Assembly (NCBI GenBank): GCA_002323895.1
Contig: DCQM01000007.1
Location: forward strand, 633-64,632
Direction of reading: 5' to 3'
DNA from: Akkermansiaceae bacterium UBA1518
GTDB lineage: Bacteria > Verrucomicrobiota > Verrucomicrobiia > Verrucomicrobiales > Akkermansiaceae
DNA length: 64,000 bases
Shown here: in pieces, positions 9,899 through 18,327 of the stretch
Layout of the letters: every line of letters starts with the position of its first letter
Numbering within the stretch: position 1 is the stretch's first letter
Position numbers and translations under genes: made by a program
Notes under the pieces: generated by a model
Databases searched by the model: none
What the model was told of the DNA's origin: nothing
The model's input: the letters and a program-made list of their open reading frames with translations, nothing else

Positions 9899-11128
9899 TC
9901 ACAATGCGATGCTCTTCTTGCTATTGCCGAACCGATCTCGTTCGATGCCAAATTGCTGCAGTATTGAGAGGTAGATGTCACAGGTCGTCTCACCTTTGCG
10001 AATGATATGGCCGCCGTGATTTGCGAATTTTCCGCCGGCAACGAATACTGGAATTTCATTTCCGTTGTGAGGGCCCATCCTCTGGCTTACGCTATTGTTC
10101 CCTGTGGAGACGCTGATCGTCTCGTCCATCAGAGTGCCTCCGGATTCAGTTCTCGTGCTGGCGAGCTTATCGTAGAAGTTTGCCATCAGTGAAAAGAACG
10201 AAGAGTCATATTTAGTCAGACTTACGCGTGCTTCCTCGGATTTGTTGATGTTGTGGGTCGTGAGGTGATGGTCATTGTCGAGTCCTGTCATATAGAAATT
10301 GACCACGCGTGTGACGTCGAACTTGAAGGCCTTGTAAACCATGTCAAATGCGATGCCGCGTTGAATCTGACGTGGGTTTGTTAGGAATCTTTGTTTGTCG
10401 ATATCGGTTGCGAGAAATTCATTTTTAAATGAGGGGGCGACAGGGAATTCGACATCCTGGCGAGACCGATTGAGCCACTCGATAGATTTGTTGAGTTCCT
10501 GCTCCGATTCACGTAAAGCCGCGAAATACTCTTCTAGTCTCTGCTTGTCGCGGCCCGACACTCGTGCCATCAGTGATTTCGCTTCTTCAAGGGAACCATC
10601 AAGGACGCTTTTTTTGTTCGCCAGAAGTCGTTCCTCTGTCTTCCTGTCAGTCTTGGCGAAGAGGGTTTCAAATAGCACCCTCGTCGATTGAATTGGCATA
10701 ACAGGCAGTCTGTTGCGCCAGGAAGCAACGATATGATGGTGGGCATGGCTGATGAAAGTCACGACGTTTCTAACGCGGGTTAAATGTCCAACGTGGTCCG
10801 CTACAAGTTGGTCAAGAGAGTCCGGGTTTGTCGTAGTATTTCCGACAAAACACCGGTGGTCATTGTGATGGTTCCCACCAAACTTCATTTTTGAATAGAG
10901 CGTGAAATGGTCTCTGTGATTTTTAAGAGGCTCCATGTGGTCGCTGAATACGTAATCTGCGCCATCAGTTTGCGGCAGGACATCGGTGAATAGGCCGTAA
11001 CCCATGCTCACACAGAAAAGTCGTTTTACGTCAGCTTCATCCGGCGCAGATCGATCTTTCCCGAAGCTCTCAAGAGACGGAAGGAAAAGTGTGCAACCAG
11101 CGGTTTTTAAAATCTCACGACGTTTCAT
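9899..11128 (-). CDS. DUF1552 protein, partner of the DUF1592 cytochrome
   Basis: A 409-residue protein with a short export leader (KRREILKTAGCTLFLPSLES) containing a twin-Arg-like pair. The middle holds the family features: HNDHRCFVGNTTTNPDSLDQ and RTESGGTLMDETISVSTGNN, and late HNGNEIPVFVAGGKFANHGG. These segments recall the alkaline-phosphatase-superfamily-like DUF1501/DUF1552 group. Its stop is 4 bases before the start of the downstream DUF1592 gene, so translation of the two is probably coupled. The enzymatic role is unknown. Confidence 0.88.
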   Translation of the reverse strand: MKRREILKTAGCTLFLPSLESFGKDRSAPDEADVKRLFCVSMGYGLFTDVLPQTDGADYVFSDHMEPLKNHRDHFTLYSKMKFGGNHHNDHRCFVGNTTTNPDSLDQLVADHVGHLTRVRNVVTFISHAHHHIVASWRNRLPVMPIQSTRVLFETLFAKTDRKTEERLLANKKSVLDGSLEEAKSLMARVSGRDKQRLEEYFAALRESEQELNKSIEWLNRSRQDVEFPVAPSFKNEFLATDIDKQRFLTNPRQIQRGIAFDMVYKAFKFDVTRVVNFYMTGLDNDHHLTTHNINKSEEARVSLTKYDSSFFSLMANFYDKLASTRTESGGTLMDETISVSTGNNSVSQRMGPHNGNEIPVFVAGGKFANHGGHIIRKGETTCDIYLSILQQFGIERDRFGNSKKSIAL

Positions 11129-11204
11129 AATAATATTTCCTGGAATTTTCTTGTGATTGAATTCTGTTTAGATGCGTTTGAGTTGGTTTACTAAAAAGTC
11201 TGTC

Positions 11205-12518
11205 TTACAAGCCTTCGACTTCCCAGCCCTTTCGGTAGGGCTGTTGTATGAGAGTATTCGCCTCTGAGCTGTTTAAAAATTTAAGATTGTCGCTATCCCA
11301 GCGCAAATCCTGTCCTGGAAAACGGCAAGCAATCGTGCCTAGGAGCACTGTTTCGGTCATCGGTCCCGAGTAGTCGAAGTTTGAGGTTGGAGTTCCTTCG
11401 CCTTGAATTGCTGAAACCCACTGACCGTAGTGATCGTCACCATTGGGTTCTTCGAGCGGGTAAGTGAGCTTCTTTCCGTCGACGTAAAAGTCTGGGAGAT
11501 GACCACTTCCGTGTTTTGTTATCAAGCTTGCCTTTTCTCCGACCAAAATGACTCCATTGTCCGGGATCTTGGTCTTGGGTGGTAAGCCTGCCTCTTCGGC
11601 TGTTGGCTTCTTTTTTCCATCATACCAAACCATTTGAAAATTCTTACCCGATGTATGCTTCGTTCCGGTAAAATCGTAGTAGATGCGCTCCCACTCGGGA
11701 AAGGTTTCCTTCATCGGCGAGGGCCCTTCATGCCTCACGCTTCGTGCCGGTCCAAGCTCGAGCGCCCAGACTACAGGATCGATGATATGACACCCCATGT
11801 CACCGAGCGCACCCGCCCCAAAATCATACCAGCCCCGCCATGCGAAAGGATGATAGATCTTCTTTTGAAAGGGACGCTCCGGGGCCACGCCAAGCCAAAG
11901 GTCCCAATGGAGGCCATCTGGAATCTTACCGGAGCCTTTCGGCCGCCGGTGACCCTGGGGCCAAATCGGGCGATTTGACCAAGCGTATGCCCGCTTAATC
12001 TTCCCGAGAAGGCCGGCGCGAACTAGGTCCACGAGACCCTTGTAGTTTACCCCGCTATGATTCTGGTTGCCCATTTGAGTCGCCACTTTTGCCTCGCGCG
12101 CCGCTAAAGTAAGAGCGCGTGCCTCGTGCACCGTACGGGTGAGGGGCTTCTGTGTGTAGGGTGAGATTCCGAGCTTAAGCGCCGTCATCGTAACTGGCGC
12201 GTGCATATGATCAGGCGTCGATACCGTGACTCCATCGAGTTTCTCCTTCTCTAGCATCTCGCGCCAGTCGGTATAGCGTTTCGCCCTTGGCCACTTTTTA
12301 GCAGCCTCAACAAATCCTCCTTTTCGGTCCTTTCCGAGTTCATCGACGTCACAAAAGGCTGCGATCTCTCCGTGCTTTGATGCCCCGAATGAATCCGCCC
12401 ATCCTTTTCCTCCAACTCCAACCGCGCCGAGGGTTGGTCGTTCGTTCGGTCCGCCTTTAGCGCCAGGTAAACTCAAGACTCCGGCGCCATATCCCAAAAA
12501 AATTCTCCGTTTCATCAT
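11205..12518 (-). CDS. Exported Gfo/Idh/MocA-family oxidoreductase, second paralogue
   Basis: A 437-residue member of the same exported oxidoreductase family as 4957-6261. The leader (MMKRRIFLGYGAGVLSLPGA) carries an Arg pair. The nucleotide-binding loop is GVGGKGWADS. The catalytic-Lys motif appears as TQKPLTRTVHEAR (the usual EKP is QKP here). DMGCHIIDPVVWALELGP is the family's second-domain signature. Substitution of the conserved Glu next to the catalytic Lys is common in this exported clade. It ends about 76 bases before the DUF1552 gene and may head a three-gene operon (oxidoreductase, DUF1552, DUF1592). Substrate unknown. Confidence 0.88.
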   Translation of the reverse strand: MMKRRIFLGYGAGVLSLPGAKGGPNERPTLGAVGVGGKGWADSFGASKHGEIAAFCDVDELGKDRKGGFVEAAKKWPRAKRYTDWREMLEKEKLDGVTVSTPDHMHAPVTMTALKLGISPYTQKPLTRTVHEARALTLAAREAKVATQMGNQNHSGVNYKGLVDLVRAGLLGKIKRAYAWSNRPIWPQGHRRPKGSGKIPDGLHWDLWLGVAPERPFQKKIYHPFAWRGWYDFGAGALGDMGCHIIDPVVWALELGPARSVRHEGPSPMKETFPEWERIYYDFTGTKHTSGKNFQMVWYDGKKKPTAEEAGLPPKTKIPDNGVILVGEKASLITKHGSGHLPDFYVDGKKLTYPLEEPNGDDHYGQWVSAIQGEGTPTSNFDYSGPMTETVLLGTIACRFPGQDLRWDSDNLKFLNSSEANTLIQQPYRKGWEVEGL

Positions 12519-12925
12519 CCAAGTAAACGATCTCGCCGGCGCGATCCTTTCGCCCCAATAGCTCAGAATTTACTTTTGCTGAGATGGGTTCAAAATCGCT
12601 TTGGGGTCGAATTTGAAAAGGAAGGGAGAGGCTCAGTCAAAAGCCTTCCATCTACCGCCCATCAAAAGCAATCGGCACTTCGGCATTCGGAGATTACCTT
12701 CGGCGATTTTAAGGGCGAGTTTGTAGGATTTCCCGCCTTCTGGTGTGAACATGGTCTTGGGAGTATAAAGGTCACTTCGGGAGGCTCCGACTCAGCCCGA
12801 CCATGAAGAACGAGGATTTTTGAGTCACAAGAGCCACTTTTTCGAGGACTTAGAGAGAGGTTTTTTTATCAGGTAATATGCTTTAGTTCTAGTAGTTGAG
12901 GTCTGCGATTCGAGATGGCTGTATC
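12519..12925. other. Intergenic region with several inverted repeats, possible structured RNA
   Basis: This 407-base gap lies between two minus-strand genes. Visible pairings on the plus strand are CCCCAA (12553-12558) with TTGGGG (12601-12606), enclosing CTCAG (12562-12566) with CTGAG (12579-12583); AGGCT (12629-12633) with AGCCT (12642-12646); and AATCG (12670-12674) with CGATT (12704-12708). A 76-codon frame crosses it but looks non-coding. It has no full tRNA, RNase P or tmRNA signature that I can recognise. It may be a structured RNA, a regulatory leader or a chance assortment. Confidence 0.25.
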
Positions 12926-13759
12926 CTACCCATTAGCGCTTCCTTTTAAATGTACTTCACTCTGAGGGTAAGGGATTGAGATGCCAGCGTCGTCGAGTGC
13001 TAGTTTGAGGTTTTTTGTAAAGTCCAATTTGGACTGCCACCAGTCTTCTCGCTTATACCATGCTTGCACAATAATGTTCACTGAGCTATCGCCGAGTGAG
13101 ACAACATCCACACGAGTCGGCTCGTCTTTTAGTACACGGATATCGCCATCAATGACGGACTGTATTGTCCTGATTGCCTTGTCGATATCGTCTTCGTAAG
13201 CGATGCCGACTGTCTCATTGAGACGGCGCATATCTCTATCGGTTACTGAATAATTAACGATTTCGCTCCCCCAGATTTTACTGTTAGGGATCATAACTGA
13301 TGGCCCGTCTGCTTCGTGCGCTTGAGTCACAAATAATCCGAGTTCGTCGATGATAATGACTTTACCTCCTATTTTGACCGAATGTCCTACGCTAAAAGGT
13401 CGCAGTGCCAGCAGCATGATACCAGACGCCACATTACTAAGTGTGCCTTGGAGGGCCAAGCCAACTGCGATCCCAGAGGCGCCTAGCAGTGCAATAAAGC
13501 TTGTTGTTTCAACGCCGAACTGTCCGAGGACCGTTATAATTGTAAGGGCGACAACGAGTAGATAAACACATCGAACCATTACTTTTTCAATAAGCGGATC
13601 TAGGTTAACTTTGCTTTCCATTATCCGTGCAGTCGCGCGTGATAGGATTTTAGCAAACCAGAAGCCGATGATAAGAATCAATATGGCACCCAAAACGATC
13701 ATGCCATGTTCGGCTGTGTAGTTAGTAAGCTTTTGTATAAGTTCGTCTTTAGTGATCAT
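12926..13759 (-). CDS. Small-conductance mechanosensitive channel, MscS family
   Basis: A 277-residue protein of typical MscS length. Three membrane segments are visible: one near 20-40, one near 67-87 and the pore-lining helix around 90-120 (GASGIAVGLALQGTLSNVASGIMLLALRPF). The pore helix has the Gly/Ala packing pattern and is followed by the conserved PFSVGHSVKIGG, leading into the cytoplasmic beta domain. The cytoplasmic part ends in IPYPQSEVHLKG, the usual FPxPQ-type C-terminus. It opens under membrane tension and releases solutes during hypo-osmotic shock, a plausible companion to the osmolyte transporter at the start of the window. It is co-oriented with the small membrane protein upstream. 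Confidence 0.93.
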   Translation of the reverse strand: MITKDELIQKLTNYTAEHGMIVLGAILILIIGFWFAKILSRATARIMESKVNLDPLIEKVMVRCVYLLVVALTIITVLGQFGVETTSFIALLGASGIAVGLALQGTLSNVASGIMLLALRPFSVGHSVKIGGKVIIIDELGLFVTQAHEADGPSVMIPNSKIWGSEIVNYSVTDRDMRRLNETVGIAYEDDIDKAIRTIQSVIDGDIRVLKDEPTRVDVVSLGDSSVNIIVQAWYKREDWWQSKLDFTKNLKLALDDAGISIPYPQSEVHLKGSANG

Positions 13760-13900
13760 GATTGTTTCTTCCTGCTAGGAATTTACTCCTTTAGGGGGAG
13801 AATCTTGAAGTCAGTTTTTGATTGAAAGCGGAATATTAAAAAGGAGAAAGATACTGAAGGATCTCCAGAAATCCTGCTTTGGGTAGTCTTGAGTTTTTAT

Positions 13901-14275
13901 CTAGGACTCTTTTGAACGCGCCTGCCTCGCCGCCTTGAATGACTTGATACATTGAACCACAAAAATTGCTGAGACTAGAGACATCGTGATCATGCAACCG
14001 GTTGAGAGCTTGAGTTCGAAGCCGTCCTTGATAGCAGTTGGAATAATGCGGCCGAGCGGCGCGAGGAATCCAAGAAGCCCAAAGGTCGCTGCAATATGCA
14101 TACCAAGTTTTAGTTTATCAGGGTTTTTTGCAAGAAGGGATCCCAAAAGAATGGGAACTCCAGCTATTGCTGGGATTAAAGCGGTCCAGCTCTGCATGCC
14201 ACCTCCCAAGTAGCCCAGAAGAGCAAGCGCTATTAAGATGATTCCGGTATTTATTCCTATTTTGGTTATGTTCAT
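13901..14275 (-). CDS. Small four-helix membrane protein, unknown function
   Basis: A 124-residue protein with four predicted membrane spans: near 7-23, 28-46, 62-76 and 92-110. The loops are short and the C-terminus is basic (KSFKAARQARSKES). I recognise no named family, but similar short tetraspan proteins occur in PVC genomes. The start ATG is followed by a typical hydrophobic entry and the length is consistent with a complete gene. It lies upstream of, and in the same direction as, mscS, about 140 bases away. Confidence 0.7.
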   Translation of the reverse strand: MNITKIGINTGIILIALALLGYLGGGMQSWTALIPAIAGVPILLGSLLAKNPDKLKLGMHIAATFGLLGFLAPLGRIIPTAIKDGFELKLSTGCMITMSLVSAIFVVQCIKSFKAARQARSKES

Positions 14276-14656
14276 ATGGTGGAGAAAATAGAGAAAAGTA
14301 ACGATTTTACAAGTTGGCTATTTTAATCGAGCCAAAAAGTCTAAAGGGCCCTCTTCTTGGTGGATTTTTATGTTGCATCCTTCCGGGCCGGTGTGAAAGA
14401 GCATACCAATTTTGAGTTTTTTTAGGGGGTTGTTATAGTGCCAGAGAAGACGAAGGGTGTGCTCTTAAGCGGAGTGATCTCGCCCGTATCTAGAAATTTA
14501 TTATTTACCTAGCGTGTGCCCCAATTGTCGAGTTAGCAAAGGCTCCTGAGGGGAATCGCTATCATCAGACACTTATAATCGGCAGGGGTTAGAACTTGTT
14601 GCGGGCAACTGAACTTTTAGTCGCCGGGCGACTGGTAAACGGGCAGGATATTAGCA
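14276..14656. other. Divergent intergenic region with a GC-rich inverted repeat
   Basis: This gap lies between the divergently transcribed small membrane protein and the 818-residue fusion gene, so both promoters should be here. AGTCGCC and GGCGACT form a near-perfect inverted repeat at about 14619-14633, some 24 bases before the plus-strand ATG. It could be an operator or a leader hairpin. I see no small gene or RNA. Confidence 0.3.
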
Positions 14657-17113
14657 ATGAAAATAATCTTAAATTTGCTCTTTGTCTGCTCTCTCAATAT
14701 GAGCGCTTTGGACCAGAGGGGTTCCGATGAGATCATTAGCCACAAGATTCGCAGTGAATACCTAGGTGGAGTGGAGACTGCCATCCATGTTTTGAAACCC
14801 ACTAAGATGGATGAGGAAAAGCGCTATCCAGTTCTTTATATTTTGCCGGTTATCGATGGTGACGCTGCCTGGGGGAAACCGTTCAAAATTGCACAGGAAG
14901 AAAATTTTCCTGATAAATATGGTGTCATTTGCGTTATGGCGACTTTCCACCGTGGTACGCTCTATTGTAATCATCCCACCAAGAAAAATCAGCAGGATGA
15001 AAGTTATTTCGTCCAGGATGTTGTTCCTTTCGTTGATCAGAACTACCCCACAATCGCGCAAGCGGAAGGCCGCTACCTCACCGGTTTTTGTGCTTCGGGT
15101 AGTGGTGGTTTATGGCTGTTACTTCGACACCTCGACATGTTTGGTAAAGTAGCAGCGTGGGACGCCTGGCTGGATCTTGATGAAATGATCGAAGCCGACG
15201 AGAAGTTATTTGGCACGAATGAGAACTATCGAGACTATGCAGTGCTTAATCAAATTGACCGCCACGCTCACGAGTTAATCGATGGTCCTACGAGGATCGT
15301 GATGATGGCCTATCGTAACAAGCGGGACGGTGTCCACAGTGTGCATCGATTTCACGATAAGCTGTTCGATTACGGGATAGCTCATATATTCGAATTTCAT
15401 GAAGCTGAAGCGCATCGGTGGGACAGTGGCTGGTTATCGCGAGCTGTAGAATATCTCTTCCTCGAGAGACTGCCGGAAGGGGTGGGCAAAACTTTAGGGA
15501 CACCTAAAACGGAGGCTCAAATCGCGGCTCTCCATCGCGGTGCGGTCAATCGTCGTCGGCGAATCATTTTGCACCATGATGCGGCACTTGATCGCTTCAA
15601 ACCATCGATGAAGATGGAAGAGGTGGTCGAGAATACCTATAAGTTTTCTAAAGATCCTAAGAGTCAAATTGATACGGTTATGCTCGACGTTGGCGGTGGT
15701 GCGGTCCCCTGGCCGAGCAAGCATATGAGTCAGATTTCAGGGCTGCAGGATTGGTTTTCGAAAGGGAATGATTTTCTCCCTGCGGTAGTCAAAGCCGGGC
15801 ACGAACGTGGATTAGAGATATTTTTTTCCTATCGCATCAATGGAATTGCCAATTTAAGTCCCGAACCACTGAAACGCAAAAGGACGAGTTGGTTGCTTGA
15901 CTGGCGTGAGGATCCCGATCCTCCCCATGATCCCCGGATCCCGTGGGACCATTCGAATTGGCAGACTGGCAAGAAGGGTAAGTGGGGAGGGGATGCTGCC
16001 TTGTGGAATTATGCTATTCCGGAAGTGCAGGCTCTACAGATTGAAGCGATCCGCGAACTTGTTAGCGGGCACGAGATCGATGGGATCCAGCTTGATTTTG
16101 TCCGTCATGCTCCCTACTTGCCGGTAGGCCGACAGTGGGAATATCGCGATCGTTTGACAGAGTTTTTGTCGTCGGTAAGGGCTATGATTCGTGAGGTGGA
16201 AATGGAAAAGGGAAGAGCGATTCTTCTCGGAGTGAAGGTCGCAAGTTCAGTGTCGGGTTGTCACTTTGATGGCATTGATATCGAGCGATGGATTGTTGAT
16301 GGCTTAGTTGATATTGTTGCCGTCGGAGCACGTTCGCTAGAAGTGGATCTTGGAGGATTCAAGGATATTATTGGGCATAAAAAGGTGAAACTCTATCCTA
16401 GCCACGACCGTCACCATGGATCAGATGGTTACTCCTACCCGCCCTTGCGATACCATCGTGCGGTAATGGCGAATTTTTGGAGACAGAAGCCGGATGGCGT
16501 GATGTTGTTCAACTTTGGAGGAGGCCGGATTGATGGCAGAGCTGGTAAGAAAGACGACTCCCTAGGATTCACAGAGTTCGGTCAACTGGCAACTCTACAA
16601 GGTAAAGAGATGACCTATGTTATCCAGCGCCGTGCCGGTGGGCATCCTTGGGAGTTTGGGCATCCCGAAGATGGTAAGTTTCAGCCTTGGTCCTTTGCTA
16701 ACTCGAATCTCCTCGCCGTGCTTCCAGCAAAACTCGGGCAACATGGTAAGGGGTTGACTTACCTCAAATTAGATATCGGTGAATTGGGGCCCAAGGCGAA
16801 ACTCCGTGTGCTCTTCTCTGATCCTGTGGCGGCCGGAGATACGATTCCAGTTGGTTCCACGTACTATCGATATGGGAATAGCAACTATCGTGTGAGGCCG
16901 CTCGAAAAATCGGTAGTCAGTAGGATTGAATCGAGGCTGAACAATATCCGGCTTGGTCAGGCAAAGGTGCGTGACGATGGCTGGCTTGAGTGGAGCGTGG
17001 ATGTAAAGTTTCTCGCTGTCGGCGAGAATCTGCTGAGCTTCCGCGTGCAAGGCTTAGAGGCGGGGCGTGCGGAATCGATCTCGATTGAATGCCTAGAGCT
17101 AGATGTCGAGTAG
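14657..17113 (+). CDS. Exported two-domain protein: esterase-like alpha/beta hydrolase fused to a GHL10-like TIM barrel
   Basis: An 818-residue protein with a short N-terminal hydrophobic leader (KIILNLLFVCSLNMSA); CAGGAT just upstream is a good ribosome-binding site. Residues about 30-275 resemble the esterase D-like fold: VLYILPVIDG, RYLTGFCASGSGG, then WDAWLD and HRWDSGWL. The nucleophile elbow normally reads GFSKSG; here it is GFCASG, so the expected Ser is Cys145 (codon TGT). Residues about 300-640 look like a TIM barrel of the GHL10/DUF4015-like glycosidase group, with DGIQLDFVR at 475-483 as the probable catalytic strand. Residues about 640-818 form a beta-rich tail. The arrangement suggests one enzyme that removes an ester and cleaves a glycan. 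The fusion assignment is good; the activities are inferred. Confidence 0.78.
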   Translation: MKIILNLLFVCSLNMSALDQRGSDEIISHKIRSEYLGGVETAIHVLKPTKMDEEKRYPVLYILPVIDGDAAWGKPFKIAQEENFPDKYGVICVMATFHRGTLYCNHPTKKNQQDESYFVQDVVPFVDQNYPTIAQAEGRYLTGFCASGSGGLWLLLRHLDMFGKVAAWDAWLDLDEMIEADEKLFGTNENYRDYAVLNQIDRHAHELIDGPTRIVMMAYRNKRDGVHSVHRFHDKLFDYGIAHIFEFHEAEAHRWDSGWLSRAVEYLFLERLPEGVGKTLGTPKTEAQIAALHRGAVNRRRRIILHHDAALDRFKPSMKMEEVVENTYKFSKDPKSQIDTVMLDVGGGAVPWPSKHMSQISGLQDWFSKGNDFLPAVVKAGHERGLEIFFSYRINGIANLSPEPLKRKRTSWLLDWREDPDPPHDPRIPWDHSNWQTGKKGKWGGDAALWNYAIPEVQALQIEAIRELVSGHEIDGIQLDFVRHAPYLPVGRQWEYRDRLTEFLSSVRAMIREVEMEKGRAILLGVKVASSVSGCHFDGIDIERWIVDGLVDIVAVGARSLEVDLGGFKDIIGHKKVKLYPSHDRHHGSDGYSYPPLRYHRAVMANFWRQKPDGVMLFNFGGGRIDGRAGKKDDSLGFTEFGQLATLQGKEMTYVIQRRAGGHPWEFGHPEDGKFQPWSFANSNLLAVLPAKLGQHGKGLTYLKLDIGELGPKAKLRVLFSDPVAAGDTIPVGSTYYRYGNSNYRVRPLEKSVVSRIESRLNNIRLGQAKVRDDGWLEWSVDVKFLAVGENLLSFRVQGLEAGRAESISIECLELDVE

Positions 17114-17173
17114 GGCCTGTTCGAAACCTAAATCTCGGCAGTTTATGTAGGGCTTTGCAAGTCGTGTGTTTTC

Positions 17174-17197
17174 ACGGAGCAAACCACTCCGTTCTTT
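17174..17197 (+). terminator. Probable rho-independent terminator of the fusion gene
   Basis: ACGGAG (17174-17179) pairs with CTCCGT (17187-17192) around a 7-base loop, and the 3' side is followed by TCTTTAATTTTG. It lies 60 bases after the stop of the plus-strand gene and just beyond the end of the convergent TlpA-like gene. The T-rich tail is only on the plus-strand side. Confidence 0.55.
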
Positions 17198-18164
17198 AAT
17201 TTTGTTTCGCTTCCTTAATCAGCTTGATTAAAGTCTTGTCTAGGTCCTCCTTAGATTGTCCGACATGCCTGATGATCCCTTTGTGATCCAACAAGTAGAT
17301 TGTCGGCCAACCAACGATGTCCCACTTGCTAGAAATTGGACCGCCTACTTTCTCATCTCGAAAGTTACGCCAAGTAATCGTCCCATTCTTGACATACTTT
17401 GAGAGCCGCTCCGGGGGATCGGTATTTACGCCGATCAAAGCAAATGGTTCGTTTTTCCACTTTTCAACGAGCGACCGCTCGTAGGGAAACATTGATCTGC
17501 AAGGTCCTCACCAGATGCCCCAAAACGGCAGGAGAACTACCTTTCCCCGATAATCGCTCAGTCGGAATTTCTTTCCGTCTTGATCAAATCCTTCAATCTC
17601 TGGCGCTTCACAACCCACTACCAAGTGAGTGACCTTATATCTTAAATCCTTAATCCACCTCCGGAGAAGTTCATCCAAATCATCTTCTTTTTTCAGCTTA
17701 TCCAAAATACTCACGACTGTCTGATTCTCCTTCGCACGTTGGGTATCGGTTAGCGTTAAGTCTCTTTGAGCGTCTTCTGCTACCAATAAGGCGAGCCGAA
17801 ATCGTGCTTTTTGGTTCACATTCCCATTCGGCAATTTTTTTATCACTGCTTCCAATTGCTCCCTCTCCCCATAAAAACTCAAGATTTGGACATACTTGAC
17901 CATCAATTGGTCGTTCTTGGGTAAAGACCAAATAAGATCCCCGACCCTTTTTCTTTCTTGGGCATAGCCATTTTCGATCACCCACTCGATGACCTTAGAT
18001 ACTCCTTCTTCCTTTAAATTGCCTGCGACTAGGTCGAGGACGGTCATCGCTTCCACCTCATTTTTCCTAGATTGACTGATTAATTTATTGGCTTCCGCCA
18101 CGCCATCTCCAAAGGCCATCCCTATCAATAGGGCCATGATCGCAAACGCCACCCGAGTTGTCAT
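17196..18164 (-). CDS. TlpA-like thiol oxidoreductase with in-frame UGA at the active-site Cys: candidate selenoprotein (UGPC)
   Basis: Read with TGA at 17510-17508 as selenocysteine, this is one 322-residue protein. It has a signal peptide (residues 1-23, AFAIMALLIGMAFGDGVA), a helical region of about 160 residues, and a TlpA/redoxin domain from about 190. The active site reads FWGIW-U219-GPC222-R where the family has WCGPC; later come LIGVNTD and the cis-Pro segment GWPTIYLLD. The frame is open on both sides of the UGA, with no other stop. A hairpin with a GGUC loop lies 32 bases after the UGA (see the separate entry). The family reduces or forms disulfides outside the cytoplasm. The alternative reading is a nonsense mutation that leaves 218- and 98-residue fragments; loss of exactly the catalytic codon, with the downstream half intact, makes that less likely. 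Confidence 0.8.
17467..17482 (-). promoter_or_regulatory. Putative bacterial SECIS element of the TlpA-like gene
   Basis: In the mRNA, ACGAGC pairs perfectly with GCUCGU around a GGUC tetraloop. The loop begins 32 bases after the UGA. Bacterial SECIS elements lie inside the coding region just after the UGA and present a loop G-U to SelB; the E. coli fdhF loop also contains GGUC. The element shares its CGAGC/GCUC core and GGU loop with the one in miaB. Confidence 0.7.
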
Positions 18165-18327
18165 TTTATTATCTTACACATTGTTTTTTGATAAAGAAAC
18201 ATCCAAGTCCACGATATACATTTTGTCCGGTTGGATTTTTTTTGGAGATAGTCTCAAAATCAACACGAGATCGAAGTAAGGAGGCTAGCGCTGGGAATGC
18301 TTGATTTGAAGGCGAGAGAATCCGGGT

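Noticed and set aside
12553..12606. A tRNA-like pattern (acceptor-like CCCCAA/TTGGGG, GCTCAG, GGGTTCAAA)
   Set aside because: The enclosed length is about 54 bases, too short for a tRNA, and there is no anticodon arm.
12576..12806. A 76-codon plus-strand open frame in the gap before mscS
   Set aside because: No ribosome-binding site, no recognisable motif and odd composition; it crosses inverted repeats and looks like chance.
17196..17492. A separate 98-residue thioredoxin-like gene
   Set aside because: It lacks the N-terminal half and the first active-site residue, and it is in frame with the upstream part across a single UGA; better read as one gene.
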